This document shows, piece after piece, positions 7,832-16,594 of a DNA stretch of 64,000 nucleotides. Below the pieces are notes generated by a model. That model saw only the letters and a list, made by a program, of their open reading frames with translations. It was not told the origin of the DNA and made no database searches. Each line of letters begins with the position of its first letter. Position 1 is the first letter of the stretch. The stretch is taken from the NCBI RefSeq assembly GCF_000974445.1, contig NZ_BBOJ01000001.1, positions 744,001 to 808,000 of the forward strand, given 5' to 3'. The stretch is from Lentzea aerocolonigenes (GTDB lineage: Bacteria; Actinomycetota; Actinomycetes; Mycobacteriales; Pseudonocardiaceae). A program made the translations under genes and the position numbers.

Positions 7832-8668
7832 TCAGTACTCCAACCGCAAGCACTGTTCCTTGGTGGCTGCGAGCAGCCGGGTGACGAACGCGTCGAACTC
7901 TCCGCGCTCGATGATCGGCATGAACGAGATGCTCTCGAACGCCACACCGTGCCGGATGGTCAGCCACTCGTCGGCTCCATCGACGCGGCAGATGAAGCAC
8001 AAGTCCTTGTAGTAGAAGGATGTTCCGAGTGACCAGTTGCCGTGCTCGAACCGCTCGCGCAGCTCCTGCAGGCTGAAGCAGCCGGTGAAGCTGTCGGGCG
8101 TGAACTCGGGGTCCACCGCGTCGTGCAGTGGTGGTGTGGAGCGGCCGATCTTGAACCACGCATCCCGCAGCTCGGGCTCGAGTTCTGGAACGACCCGAAC
8201 CTCCGTCACCGCCGGCCAGCGGATGGCCAGACCAACCACCAGGCGGTAGGCCTCGCTCCAGGTCTCAAACACCTGTGTGCCCGTGAACCACCCGAAGTAG
8301 TTCTGCATCTTGAGCTGTGTGAGGTAGCGCTTGGTGTGGAACAGGAGCTCCACCAGGTCGGCAGGTGCGTCCTGGTCGTCACCGTTGGCATCGGGTGGTC
8401 CCACGATGAGACCGGGGCCAACGATGGAGTCCTCCAAGCTGAAGTTGGAAGTGTGCGCCCACCAGAGTGTGGAGAGGCGCGGGTTGACCGGAAGGTCTTC
8501 CAGCTTGCCCTCGGCGTTGAAGTAGATCGCGCCGCGGGGGTTCTCCAGCTCGACGGCGTCCAAGTTCCCACCCACGATGCGGCGGTAGGCATCGAGGTCG
8601 GCCTTGTTCAGCTGCTCCAGCCGGATGGGTTTGTCGATGTTGGTAGGTACGACGATGGCGTGCACCAT
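7832..8668 (-). CDS. DUF3846-type N-terminal domain protein
   Basis: 278 residues from an ATG. The first 100 residues follow the DUF3846 pattern: a leading beta strand, AYRRIVGGNLDAVEL, IYFNAEGKLEDLPVN, then SIVGPGLIVGP. DUF3846 proteins are small phage and ICE proteins, some annotated near ArdA-like anti-restriction proteins. Residues 110-278 form a second, unassigned domain with several Trp and Phe residues. It is transcribed alone, with a terminator directly downstream. Confidence 0.65.
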   Translation of the reverse strand: MVHAIVVPTNIDKPIRLEQLNKADLDAYRRIVGGNLDAVELENPRGAIYFNAEGKLEDLPVNPRLSTLWWAHTSNFSLEDSIVGPGLIVGPPDANGDDQDAPADLVELLFHTKRYLTQLKMQNYFGWFTGTQVFETWSEAYRLVVGLAIRWPAVTEVRVVPELEPELRDAWFKIGRSTPPLHDAVDPEFTPDSFTGCFSLQELRERFEHGNWSLGTSFYYKDLCFICRVDGADEWLTIRHGVAFESISFMPIIERGEFDAFVTRLLAATKEQCLRLEY

Positions 8669-9103
8669 GACTGCTCACTTAGGAACCACATGACCTTTGC
8701 CTGGTGGGAGGGTTCATATCCACACCAGGCCGCCTCGCCGTACGCGTCGGGCTTTGCGGCCTCGTGTTGATCGGTGGTCCTGACTCCATTTAGGCACAGC
8801 GTCAGGTCGCTGCATATGGTGGAAAAGTTCGGTGCCTTAGGGCCGCCACGACGGTTAGCTAGGCGGGGAAGTCCGTCATAGGTGCTGATTCCACTTCGCC
8901 GAGACTGACGTTCACCCATTTGGCGGCCAACAAGAGGCGATCGCATGACGTTCCAGAGCCATGCGAACAGGCCGAGTGCTAACGCTCATGGCATGCGCAT
9001 CGATCTCTAGTGCAGCCTACGGCTCTTCGGTTGAGGGCAGACCGCGTCGATCAAGGCGGCTCTTTGCTGGAACAGCAGTTCTTTGGTGTCTACAGGAGGT
9101 CTC
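8669..9103. other. Intergenic stretch with no gene found
   Basis: About 435 bases between two divergent genes. No reading frame here has a credible ribosome site, and no tRNA or strong hairpin is seen. It presumably holds the promoters of both flanking genes. Confidence 0.5.
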
Positions 9104-10300
9104 ATGGTCCGTCGTCCGTCGAAGAGCGGTCGCAGGCTGGGGATCAGGCAGCCTTCTGTACGGCGCCGCAAGAAGTCGGCCGAAAATCCACCGCGCCAAA
9201 GGCAGTGGCTTGCTGGCGTCGCTGTCCTTGTGAGCCTCGTTGCGTTGATTCCGGCGTTCTGGGACAACCTCGTACTCAGAAGCTCCGATTTGTCCATCGC
9301 CGGAATCAAAGCAACAACGAAGACCGACGTTCCCGTCACGGAACATGGTCCTATGGGCGACGCGCCTGGATCCTCGATTATCGCCTCGGCTGTGGCTATC
9401 ACGCTTAAGAATGAGGGTGAACAGCCTGCGCTAATCAAGCGAGTCCGCCTGTCGGTGGATCAGGTGTGGGCTCCTCGGGGCTGTGATGGAGCAGGGTCCA
9501 CTACCTACACGATCGCCTATGATTTCGTGCTGCCAGGTGATATCGAAAGCAGGCCACTGCCGTATGTCCTGGAGAAGGATTATCAGTTCCAGGTTGCTGG
9601 GCAAGAGATCGATGGGATGCTCATTCCCATCGGGCAGGAGCTCTTTGGTGAAGCGGGATGGCCATTGGTCGTAGCTGGCACTCTTGAGTTGATTCAGGAT
9701 GATGGCAAGTCGCTGAAGACGGAACCCTTCGTCCTGATGGATGGCCACCGAAATGACGACATCGTCAGTCTCTCGAATAATACCCGCGGCGATGATTCGT
9801 ACGAGGATCCGAGAAAGGTATGTGTCGAGAAGAATCTCGGAATGCTGAGATCGGCTCTTGAGCGGCCCGGACCCAAGTCGTCTTCGATCACTGACTTGCT
9901 CGAAAGAATCAAGCCAAGGCAGGTGATCCCGAGTCGGGATCCTGAGCCAGCCAAGCCTGGAGAGCGTGATGTGGACACCTGGGTTGCGCAGCTGGCGTCG
10001 CTCCCAGGCGCTACGCCGGAGGCCGAGGCAATCAGGCGCGCAAAGGAGATTGCGTCAAGCACCGGCTGGTCGCTCAGGGTGATTTGGAGCACATACTTCG
10101 AGTCGCTTCGCGAAGGCTATTGGGTGGTGTATTACCCAGGCAGCTTTAAGGACGGCCATGCAGCGCTTGACGCGTGTAAGCGGGCCGGAAGAACTGATCC
10201 TGAATCATGTGTCGGCCGATACCTCAGCCACCGCGAAGCCGACCGGGACTTGGTGTGCTATTTCTCGGATCCTCAAGATGCGCGACGATGCAAGCGGTAG
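9104..10300 (+). CDS. Single-TM protein with SPOR-like C-terminus
   Basis: 398 residues; the ATG at 9104 follows AGGAGGT by five bases, so the earlier in-frame TTG is not used. A basic N-terminus (KSGRRLG, RRRKKS) precedes one hydrophobic helix (about residues 42-58). A beta-rich middle follows, then a C-terminal stretch starting WVAQLASLPG and containing GYWVVYYPGSF, reminiscent of SPOR-type folds; I did not verify that family. The protein is probably anchored with the C-terminus outside. It lies between the DUF3846 gene and the restriction block; function unknown. Confidence 0.7.
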   Translation: MVRRPSKSGRRLGIRQPSVRRRKKSAENPPRQRQWLAGVAVLVSLVALIPAFWDNLVLRSSDLSIAGIKATTKTDVPVTEHGPMGDAPGSSIIASAVAITLKNEGEQPALIKRVRLSVDQVWAPRGCDGAGSTTYTIAYDFVLPGDIESRPLPYVLEKDYQFQVAGQEIDGMLIPIGQELFGEAGWPLVVAGTLELIQDDGKSLKTEPFVLMDGHRNDDIVSLSNNTRGDDSYEDPRKVCVEKNLGMLRSALERPGPKSSSITDLLERIKPRQVIPSRDPEPAKPGERDVDTWVAQLASLPGATPEAEAIRRAKEIASSTGWSLRVIWSTYFESLREGYWVVYYPGSFKDGHAALDACKRAGRTDPESCVGRYLSHREADRDLVCYFSDPQDARRCKR

Positions 10301-10364
10301 CTCAGACTCTCAAGTTCCAGTGGATGGATGCCACCCCGACGCTCGTAGAGGAAGGCTGCGCGGA

Positions 10365-10799
10365 CTAGCGTCCCACTGTTCCTCGTCGTTCGCGCACAAC
10401 CTGAGCTATCGCCTTGGCAGCTTCCGCAGGGTCCTCGTGTTCCCACACGCGTACGCTCAGCCAGCCCACCTCCGCCAGGCGTTGATTCGTGTCTCGGTCG
10501 CGTGCCTGGTTAGTGCGTACCTTCTCCGCCCAGAAGCTCGCGTTCGTTGCAGCCACGGTGTGGTGCTCGGCGCACCCATGCCAGAAGCACCCGTCCAGGA
10601 ACACAGCGACCTTCGCTGAGGTGAAGACCATGTCCGCAGTCCGCCGCAGCTGGGGAAGTGGTCGAGCTGAAACGCGGTAGCGAAGTCCTAGGGCGTGGAC
10701 CGCCGAGCGAAGCGCGAGTTCGGGCTTGGTGTCGCGGGCCTTGTTGCCCTGCATGCTCGCCCGCGTGGCGGCTGAAGACGCCCATGAGGTGCTGGACAC
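10365..10799 (-). CDS. vsr: Very-short-patch mismatch endonuclease
   Basis: 144 residues from a GTG start. The sequence matches Vsr: RDTKPELALR (23-31), the catalytic aspartate in TADMVF (D56), then KVAVFLDGCFWHGC (63-76) with the zinc-binding Cys and His residues. Vsr nicks 5' of T in T:G mismatches made when 5-methylcytosine deaminates, so it belongs with the divergent cytosine methyltransferase that starts 181 bases away. Length is normal for the family. Confidence 0.95.
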   Translation of the reverse strand: MSSTSWASSAATRASMQGNKARDTKPELALRSAVHALGLRYRVSARPLPQLRRTADMVFTSAKVAVFLDGCFWHGCAEHHTVAATNASFWAEKVRTNQARDRDTNQRLAEVGWLSVRVWEHEDPAEAAKAIAQVVRERRGTVGR

Positions 10800-10980
10800 A
10801 CTGCCAGCCTAGATGAGTCGGCGTAGCTTCGACGGTGCACACGTTGCGCTGTAAGGAAAGCCTGTCGAGCTGCCTCTATGAGGGTGGTTCGCACTCGATC
10901 GTGGACTGAGCTGTTGAGTCTCGAGATTTTTGCCGATCTCTTGTACTGTCAGCACGATCTTTGGTGAGAGGAGAACAACC

Positions 10981-12180
10981 GTGTCGGGCTCGTTCCGCGT
11001 GGCAGGCTTGTTCGCGGGCATCGGTGGTATCGAGCTCGGTTTCCACGAGGTCCTCGGGGACAAGTTGGACACGGTCCTGCTCTGCGAGAACTGGGAGCCC
11101 GCGCAGAAGGTGCTCAAGGCTCGCTTCCCAGACGTCGAGCTCCACCCTGATGTGCAGGAACTGCGCGATCTTCCGGACAATCTTGACGTCCTCGCAGCGG
11201 GCTTTCCATGCACTGACCTGTCGCAGGCTGGACGCACGGCAGGCATCCGCGGTGCTCAGTCGGGCCTGGTCGCGCACGTCTTCGAGATGCTTGCGGTCAT
11301 CAAGAACCGCGGTCGCCGGCTGCCGTGGGTGCTCATTGAGAACGTCCCGAACATGCTCACGTTGGACCGAGGCGAGGCGATGGCCTACCTCGTGCAGGAG
11401 CTCGAAGCGTTGGGCTACCGCTGGGCGTATCGCGTCGTGGACTCGCGGTTCACGGGTGTGCCGCAGCGGCGTCGGCGAGTGATCATGGTGGCGTCCGCTA
11501 CGGAGGACCCCCGAGCGGTCCTCTTCGCGGATGAAGCTGGCACGCTCGACGAGGACAAGCTCGCTTCTAACGCGTTCGGCTTCTACTGGACTGAGGGAAA
11601 CTCTGGTGTCGGCTGGGCGCGCGATGCGATCCCGACCCTCAAAGGTGGCTCTGGCGTAGGGATTCCTTCTGCTCCCGCAGTGTGGCTGCCCGAGTGGTCG
11701 ACCGAACCGACAATCGTCGTACCCACCATCGAGGATGCTGAGGTCCTGCAAGGCTTCAAGCGTGGTTGGACTGACCCAGCCATCGAGGAACGCCGCAATG
11801 GTCCACGTTGGAAGCTTGTAGGCAATGCGGTCACTGTGGGTGTGTCCAAATGGGTTGCTGAGCGCCTGTTGAAGCCGGGTTCTTACGACGGTCTCGATGA
11901 CACGTTGTTCCAGCGCAAGGCCGGCTGGCCCACCGCTGCCTGGGGCGAGAACGGCAAGGTGCACCGCGTGTTCATCAGCGAGTTCCCGCGTCAGGAGAAG
12001 TACACGAGTCTTCTGAAGGTGCTGACTGTCGATGAGTGCCCGCCGCTCTCATACCGGGCTGCCAACGGGTTCTGGACACGCCTTCAGAAGACGAACCTCG
12101 GGCAGTACCCCGGCTTCCGGCGGGCGCTTGAGGACTATGTAGACGCTGCTAGTCCTGAGAAGCAGCGCATCACTGTCTGA
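10981..12180 (+). CDS. dcm: DNA (cytosine-5) methyltransferase
   Basis: 399 residues from GTG with GAGAGGAGAA upstream. Motif I is LFAGIGGIELGF, motif IV is GFPCTDLSQ with catalytic Cys77, motif VI is ENVPNML, motif VIII is QRRRRV, and motif X is GNAVTVGVSKW near the C-terminal third. About 80 further residues follow. It methylates cytosine C5 in a specific DNA site to protect against a partner endonuclease. It is divergent from vsr and upstream of ATPase, HNH and GIY-YIG genes on the same strand. The likely cognate restriction enzyme is the GIY-YIG protein, but the ATPase/HNH pair lies between them. Confidence 0.93.
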   Translation: MSGSFRVAGLFAGIGGIELGFHEVLGDKLDTVLLCENWEPAQKVLKARFPDVELHPDVQELRDLPDNLDVLAAGFPCTDLSQAGRTAGIRGAQSGLVAHVFEMLAVIKNRGRRLPWVLIENVPNMLTLDRGEAMAYLVQELEALGYRWAYRVVDSRFTGVPQRRRRVIMVASATEDPRAVLFADEAGTLDEDKLASNAFGFYWTEGNSGVGWARDAIPTLKGGSGVGIPSAPAVWLPEWSTEPTIVVPTIEDAEVLQGFKRGWTDPAIEERRNGPRWKLVGNAVTVGVSKWVAERLLKPGSYDGLDDTLFQRKAGWPTAAWGENGKVHRVFISEFPRQEKYTSLLKVLTVDECPPLSYRAANGFWTRLQKTNLGQYPGFRRALEDYVDAASPEKQRITV

Positions 12181-12277
12181 CAGGGTGTTCCGGAGTCGAG
12201 CGTGTAGACGCGCGCACATCGGGTAATGAAGTGCCGGTTTGCGCCCAAAGATCACTTGTTGGGGTTACCCTCGCTAG

Positions 12278-14335
12278 GTGACCGGATCGATCAGCGCGCA
12301 GCAGCTGGAGATGGTGAGCAACCTCCTAGCCGAGGTGCCTGATCACTCTAAGCGGAGCACCACCAAGTACCAGCAGCTTGAGTTGTATCTGGCCCGTCTG
12401 CTCCGCGTCCCGACAGACTCGATATATGCCGCCTACGTGTCTAAAGCTGGAAACACCACGGTGAGGTTTGATCAGTCGCCACGACCTCGCCAGGCGAAGA
12501 TCCTCGTTGCCGTAGTCGATCCTCCTCATCCAGAGCATCCAATGCGAGCGGTGGAAGCGCTAGAACGGTACTGCGCAGAGAAGCGACCGGACGCCGAAGT
12601 ACTCGTCTTCACCATGCAGAAGGAACGAGGCTGGTACCCGTACGCGGCGATCTTCGTCTCATCGGAGGTGGCTCCCGCTCTGCAGCCAATCATCGATGCG
12701 AGTGAGAGTATCCGGGTTCTCCCGCAAGCCCAGATGCTCGGAAGCATCAGCGCCAAGCGCTCAAGCGCTTCTCTGCGCTTCGTTGTTATGGATCGCCAGA
12801 AAGAAGTACGTGGGCTTCCTTATCCAATTGTCGTGTTGCAGCAAGAAGACTGGCCTGACGGAAAAGATCACTATCAGACCCTGTTCTCCGCCTACTTCTA
12901 CAGCGACTCTCGAAACCGTGAGCTTCTGGGTGAGGTAAAAATCCTTGAAAAAGGCCAGGCGGGAGGACGCACGCAGATGCCGCAGGGGTTGTTCAAGCGG
13001 CTTAACGAAAACTACTGCTCTCTCGGGCAAAGTAGAACGTATTATGAAGCACTTCGCTCTTTACCTCAATCGATATACCAAAAGATCCTCCGCGGCCTTC
13101 GAGATATGGTGTACGACGAGGATGTACGCGAAGATTTCGGAAGGGATCCTGGTTTTAGCAAGTCGCTGATCCGAACCGGCAAAGCTGCTCTGGCCCTTGA
13201 GGAAGCCGGCGAGCTATTTAAGGATGATGTAGCAAGGCCACGCCGAGGACGGAAGTTCACTTTCGATACGCAGGTTGGAGGTGAACGGTTTGAGATCGAC
13301 TTCGCGTTCGACCAGTCGCCGAGCTTGCCGGACAGGATTAACGCCGTTATCGGATATAACGGAACCGGGAAGACGCAGCTGCTCGCAAACATTGCGCTCG
13401 TAGCTACATCTGACTCTGAACAGCGCAGAGAAGCCAATCGCCAGTATGGGAAGATTCTCAACACGGGAAAGGTGCTCTTCAGCTCCGTTATAGCTATCTC
13501 GTACAGCGCCTTCGATACGTTCGCTCTCCCCGACCAGTTTTGGGAGTCGGAAGAGGAACGGCGAAGTGCAGCGAAGAGGTTGCGCGACAAGGGTGAGGTC
13601 AATGGGTATGCTTACTGCGGACTACGCAAGCGCGCGCCCGGACAGAAGAGTCGCTCGCCGCGCGGACTGAAAAGTATTGATGAGGTGAGCGATGAGTTCG
13701 CTCGTGCCCTCGACGTGACCTTTGCGTCTCCGGAGAAGCGGTCGATTCTGCGGGACGCCATGCGAACGATACGTAAAGAACCTTCTTTTGCACGGGTCGT
13801 CGGCGATCCCGAGCAGGCGGAAACCCGTGAGGCGCTACTCAGGCAGTTCAGCACATCAAGCACAGGCCACAAGATCGTCCTGAACATGTTGGTGCAGATT
13901 ATCGCACACAGTGATCCAAGATCACTCATCCTAATTGATGAGCCGGAGTCTCATCTCCATCCGTCGCTGCTGGCGGCATTGATGCGAGCCTTGAATGTCA
14001 TTTTGCGCAGCTCGCTGAACTCGTATGCGATCGTCGCTACGCACTCTCCTGTCGTGCTACAGGAGATTCCGCGGAACTATGTGAGGATCTTGCAGCGTTT
14101 TGGGCAGACAACCAGGGTGGTTAGGCCAAAGATTGAAACATTCGGTGAGAACGTTGGGCATCTGACGACAAACGTCTTCCATCTCGACAGCACCGAAACA
14201 GACTTCCATGCCACCCTCAGGGAGCTGGCCGCCACGAAGACCATCGAAGAGATCGAAGACTTGTTCGACGATGAGATGAGTGCGCAGGCTCAAGCGTATG
14301 TTCTCGGATTCATGCGATCGCTGGGGCGCCTGTGA
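12278..14335 (+). CDS. Septu-like (PtuA-type) AAA/ABC ATPase
   Basis: 685 residues from GTG. A TACCCT box six bases before the start suggests a leaderless transcript. Walker A is GYNGTGKT at 359-366; Walker B is ILIDEPESHLHP with D554-E555, followed by an ATHSPVVLQEIP switch region, as in OLD/RecN-type ATPases of defence systems. It overlaps the HNH gene by four bases (GTGA), the usual arrangement of PtuA with PtuB. About 350 residues precede Walker A, more than I expect for classical PtuA, so it may be a distinct subtype. Its place between a methyltransferase and a GIY-YIG nuclease is unusual. Confidence 0.8.
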   Translation: MTGSISAQQLEMVSNLLAEVPDHSKRSTTKYQQLELYLARLLRVPTDSIYAAYVSKAGNTTVRFDQSPRPRQAKILVAVVDPPHPEHPMRAVEALERYCAEKRPDAEVLVFTMQKERGWYPYAAIFVSSEVAPALQPIIDASESIRVLPQAQMLGSISAKRSSASLRFVVMDRQKEVRGLPYPIVVLQQEDWPDGKDHYQTLFSAYFYSDSRNRELLGEVKILEKGQAGGRTQMPQGLFKRLNENYCSLGQSRTYYEALRSLPQSIYQKILRGLRDMVYDEDVREDFGRDPGFSKSLIRTGKAALALEEAGELFKDDVARPRRGRKFTFDTQVGGERFEIDFAFDQSPSLPDRINAVIGYNGTGKTQLLANIALVATSDSEQRREANRQYGKILNTGKVLFSSVIAISYSAFDTFALPDQFWESEEERRSAAKRLRDKGEVNGYAYCGLRKRAPGQKSRSPRGLKSIDEVSDEFARALDVTFASPEKRSILRDAMRTIRKEPSFARVVGDPEQAETREALLRQFSTSSTGHKIVLNMLVQIIAHSDPRSLILIDEPESHLHPSLLAALMRALNVILRSSLNSYAIVATHSPVVLQEIPRNYVRILQRFGQTTRVVRPKIETFGENVGHLTTNVFHLDSTETDFHATLRELAATKTIEEIEDLFDDEMSAQAQAYVLGFMRSLGRL

Positions 14336-15177
14336 TCCGGAAAGTGCGCAAGCCGCACAGAGATGTTGTAGACGATTTCGACCGCGCCTGTGAGGTCCGT
14401 CGCCGGAACAGCGTGAAGGCGATGCTTCAAGAACTCCGTGAGGAGATCCTTGAAGCCTATGCGGCATACGATGCTGCCGAAGGTGTGCCGCCTAGCGTAG
14501 CTCCCATCGGTTTCGACAAACCTCAAGCAGAAGCCCTTCGTGGAAACTATCCGCATACGTACGAAGGCGGTGTTCTGGCTGAACTTCGTTCTAAAGCTTT
14601 TGCTGCGATCGAGGATGATCTATGCCCAATGTGCGGGGTCGGCTACGTCAGGGCTCTCGATCACTACCTTCCCAAGGAGAAGTACCCAGAGTTCAGCGTT
14701 CTCGCCTTGAACCTTGTGCCAACCTGCACGAGGTGCAATGAGAACAAGTTGAGCCTGGTGGGTGGTGCCGGCGGAAGGTTCTTCCACGCGTACTACGAAG
14801 AGGTGCCAGAAACACCAAGTATCTTACTGGCGGATATCGAGGTGGCCTACGGCAGCGCAATCGTTTCGTTCAAAGTGAATGATGAGTTGCCTGAGGTTAT
14901 CTACAAAAATGCCGCGTATCACTTTGAAAGGCTGCGCCTAAGTGAGACGTATGTGGGACCCGCTGTGCAGGAGCTGGTCGAGCGAGTTCCGTTTTTTGAA
15001 TCGTGGTATGAAGGGGGAGGGTCGGAAAAGGTGGCGCGTAAAGCGCACCGCCAGGCGGAGCACCTCCGCAACGAGTTCGGTCCGCAGTTCTGGAAGGCGG
15101 CCCTTTACGACGCCGTTGAGAAAAATCACGATTTCTGCGATGGCGGATTTAGCTTGCTTGCAAGTCGAAACTGCTGA
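14332..15177 (+). CDS. PtuB-like HNH nuclease
   Basis: 281 residues from a GTG that overlaps the ATPase stop. The HNH/zinc core is intact: CPMC (98-101), RALDHYLPKEKYPEF with D110-H111, ALNLVPTC (C132) and CTRCNENK. LDHYLPK followed by NLVP and a Cx2CN is the characteristic PtuB signature. In Septu systems the nuclease is held by the ATPase and cleaves nucleic acid on phage infection. The GIY-YIG gene begins six bases after the stop, so all three are probably co-transcribed. Confidence 0.85.
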   Translation: MIRKVRKPHRDVVDDFDRACEVRRRNSVKAMLQELREEILEAYAAYDAAEGVPPSVAPIGFDKPQAEALRGNYPHTYEGGVLAELRSKAFAAIEDDLCPMCGVGYVRALDHYLPKEKYPEFSVLALNLVPTCTRCNENKLSLVGGAGGRFFHAYYEEVPETPSILLADIEVAYGSAIVSFKVNDELPEVIYKNAAYHFERLRLSETYVGPAVQELVERVPFFESWYEGGGSEKVARKAHRQAEHLRNEFGPQFWKAALYDAVEKNHDFCDGGFSLLASRNC

Positions 15178-15183
15178 GCCGGT

Positions 15184-15666
15184 ATGGACCCGGCGCTTAG
15201 CTTGCTAGCGAACTGGTCGCCGTGGTTGCCCTTCGCGGACGCTGCCGCTGAAGCACCTCTGTCTCCGGGTGTCTACGTCGTCCGCTCTGGCAGTGATGGT
15301 CCGCTTGTATACGTGGGCATGGCGGGTGAGCGTCGAGGCAGAGGGCTCCGCGGACGCTTAGCCGTGTACGCGAGCGGCAAGGGCGCGGTGAGTGGGCTCG
15401 GTGAAGCCGCCTTCGACCAGGCGCTCATGACGCCCACGTGGGTGCGTGACCGCCTGGCGGCCCTGGAAGCTGGACACCCAAGTACTGCGAAAGGCTGGGC
15501 TCGCGCCGCACTCGAGGCGGCAGGTCTCTACGTGTGCTGGGCGTGTACCCCTGATCGAGCAGCTGCCGAAGCATTGGAGCGGACCGTCCTCAAGCGACTA
15601 TCAGCAGTGCCGCTGTGGAACGTCCGGCGGCCGATCCAAGATAAAGCCTGTGGGGAGCGGCGCTAG
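15184..15666 (+). CDS. GIY-YIG endonuclease
   Basis: 160 residues. GVY at 29-31 and YVG at 43-45 form the GIY-YIG element, followed by RGRGLRGRL with the conserved Arg and by a late acidic site (AAEALERTVLK) that can supply the metal-binding Glu. WNVRRP near the end resembles GIY-YIG restriction enzymes of the Eco29kI kind. It starts six bases after the HNH gene, so translation is probably coupled. It is the best candidate for the restriction half of the cytosine methyltransferase; a role as a third Septu subunit is the alternative. Its stop codon overlaps that of a convergent small gene through CTAG. Confidence 0.8.
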   Translation: MDPALSLLANWSPWLPFADAAAEAPLSPGVYVVRSGSDGPLVYVGMAGERRGRGLRGRLAVYASGKGAVSGLGEAAFDQALMTPTWVRDRLAALEAGHPSTAKGWARAALEAAGLYVCWACTPDRAAAEALERTVLKRLSAVPLWNVRRPIQDKACGERR

Positions 15667-15896
15667 CGGTCGGGTGCCTTGCTGCCGTCGTCATTGGCAT
15701 CGGCTGGCTGTTGCGGAAGGGCATGGCGGCGCCGCCAGCCGTTCGCTTCCGCCAGCTCCACGAGGATGCCAAGTAGAACTCTTGAAACCTCGGGCGTGAG
15801 CGCTGGCAGTTCGTCGGGCAGGTTCACCTTGAGCGGCCGACGCTCCGTGCCGCCTACGTTCCGGTTTGGATGAGCGTGGTCACTAGAATCCGGCAT
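15663..15896 (-). CDS. 77-residue small protein, family copy 1
   Basis: The protein starts MPDSSDHAHP and contains RPLKVNLPDELPALTPEVSR followed by LLGILVELAE. The gene at 16096-16329 has the same plan (MPDS start, RPLKFNPPSELPVLTPEVSR, LLDMLIER), so the two are paralogues of equal length. A CATACT box six bases before the ATG suggests leaderless transcription. Its stop overlaps the GIY-YIG stop by four bases. The shared motif looks like a short amphipathic helix after a beta strand. Function unknown; an antitoxin or immunity role is only a guess from location. Confidence 0.65.
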   Translation of the reverse strand: MPDSSDHAHPNRNVGGTERRPLKVNLPDELPALTPEVSRVLLGILVELAEANGWRRRHALPQQPADANDDGSKAPDR

Positions 15897-16095
15897 TTTT
15901 GCAGTATGCGCCCGTGTCCGCGGATGTGCTGGTCTCAGCTATGACACCCGATTGGGCGTATTTCAGTCTTTCTCTATGGGGGGCAGGAAACGATCCCAAG
16001 TCGCATCCTGAGAGACGTCTGTTTTGTCTGTGCTTCGGCCGCAATGAGATATCGCAAGTCGCATCGAGGTGGCAGAGATTGCACGATGACAGTTC

Positions 16096-16329
16096 CTACT
16101 GCTCATTATGCGGCTCCACCTTCTCGTACTTGTGAAGATGCTTCTGCCAGTCGGTTCCATCGGTACGTTCGATTAGCATGTCGAGCAAGATCCTTGATAC
16201 CTCTGGCGTGAGCACTGGTAGTTCGCTTGGCGGATTGAACTTCAATGGTCGTTGCTCTTTACGACGTCGGGGTGAGCGGAGATTATTGGTCGAGGTGTGT
16301 GAGCTGGTGTCCTCATTTGAATCCGGCAT
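16096..16329 (-). CDS. 77-residue small protein, family copy 2
   Basis: Paralogue of the gene ending at 15663: the core ELP-LTPEVSR-LL is conserved while the ends differ, which argues for real coding under selection. GACAAT lies six bases before the ATG, again giving a leaderless arrangement. It stands alone between two gene-poor stretches of about 200 and 265 bases in which I see nothing else. Confidence 0.65.
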   Translation of the reverse strand: MPDSNEDTSSHTSTNNLRSPRRRKEQRPLKFNPPSELPVLTPEVSRILLDMLIERTDGTDWQKHLHKYEKVEPHNEQ

Positions 16330-16594
16330 GTGTGCATTGTCTGGCTCAGACTGTGGGCCCGCGGGGTCAGGTGGGTAGGTTCACCTGAAGTTGCGGCTTG
16401 CTGCCTGTGTCTTGGTGTCTGCTACCCCGCAGTCGCTAACCGCGGCGAACTGGTCTTGTCGTGCTGAGTGTGGCCTCTCTGCCTTCGGGTGCCGGGTGCT
16501 TGCTGCAAAAGCCTGACCTACGGCATACACACTTGGCGGATGTTCTTCCTAGGCGGAGCGACTATAAAAGTGCCTGGTTGAGCCAACTGTCTTG

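Noticed and set aside
8042-8770. 242-residue plus-strand frame over the DUF3846 gene
   Set aside because: Antisense shadow; the minus-strand protein has a recognisable DUF3846 pattern, terminator and good start.
15899-16135. 78-residue plus-strand frame between the two small paralogues
   Set aside because: No ribosome site or promoter and no recognisable features; it overlaps the end of the 16096-16329 gene.
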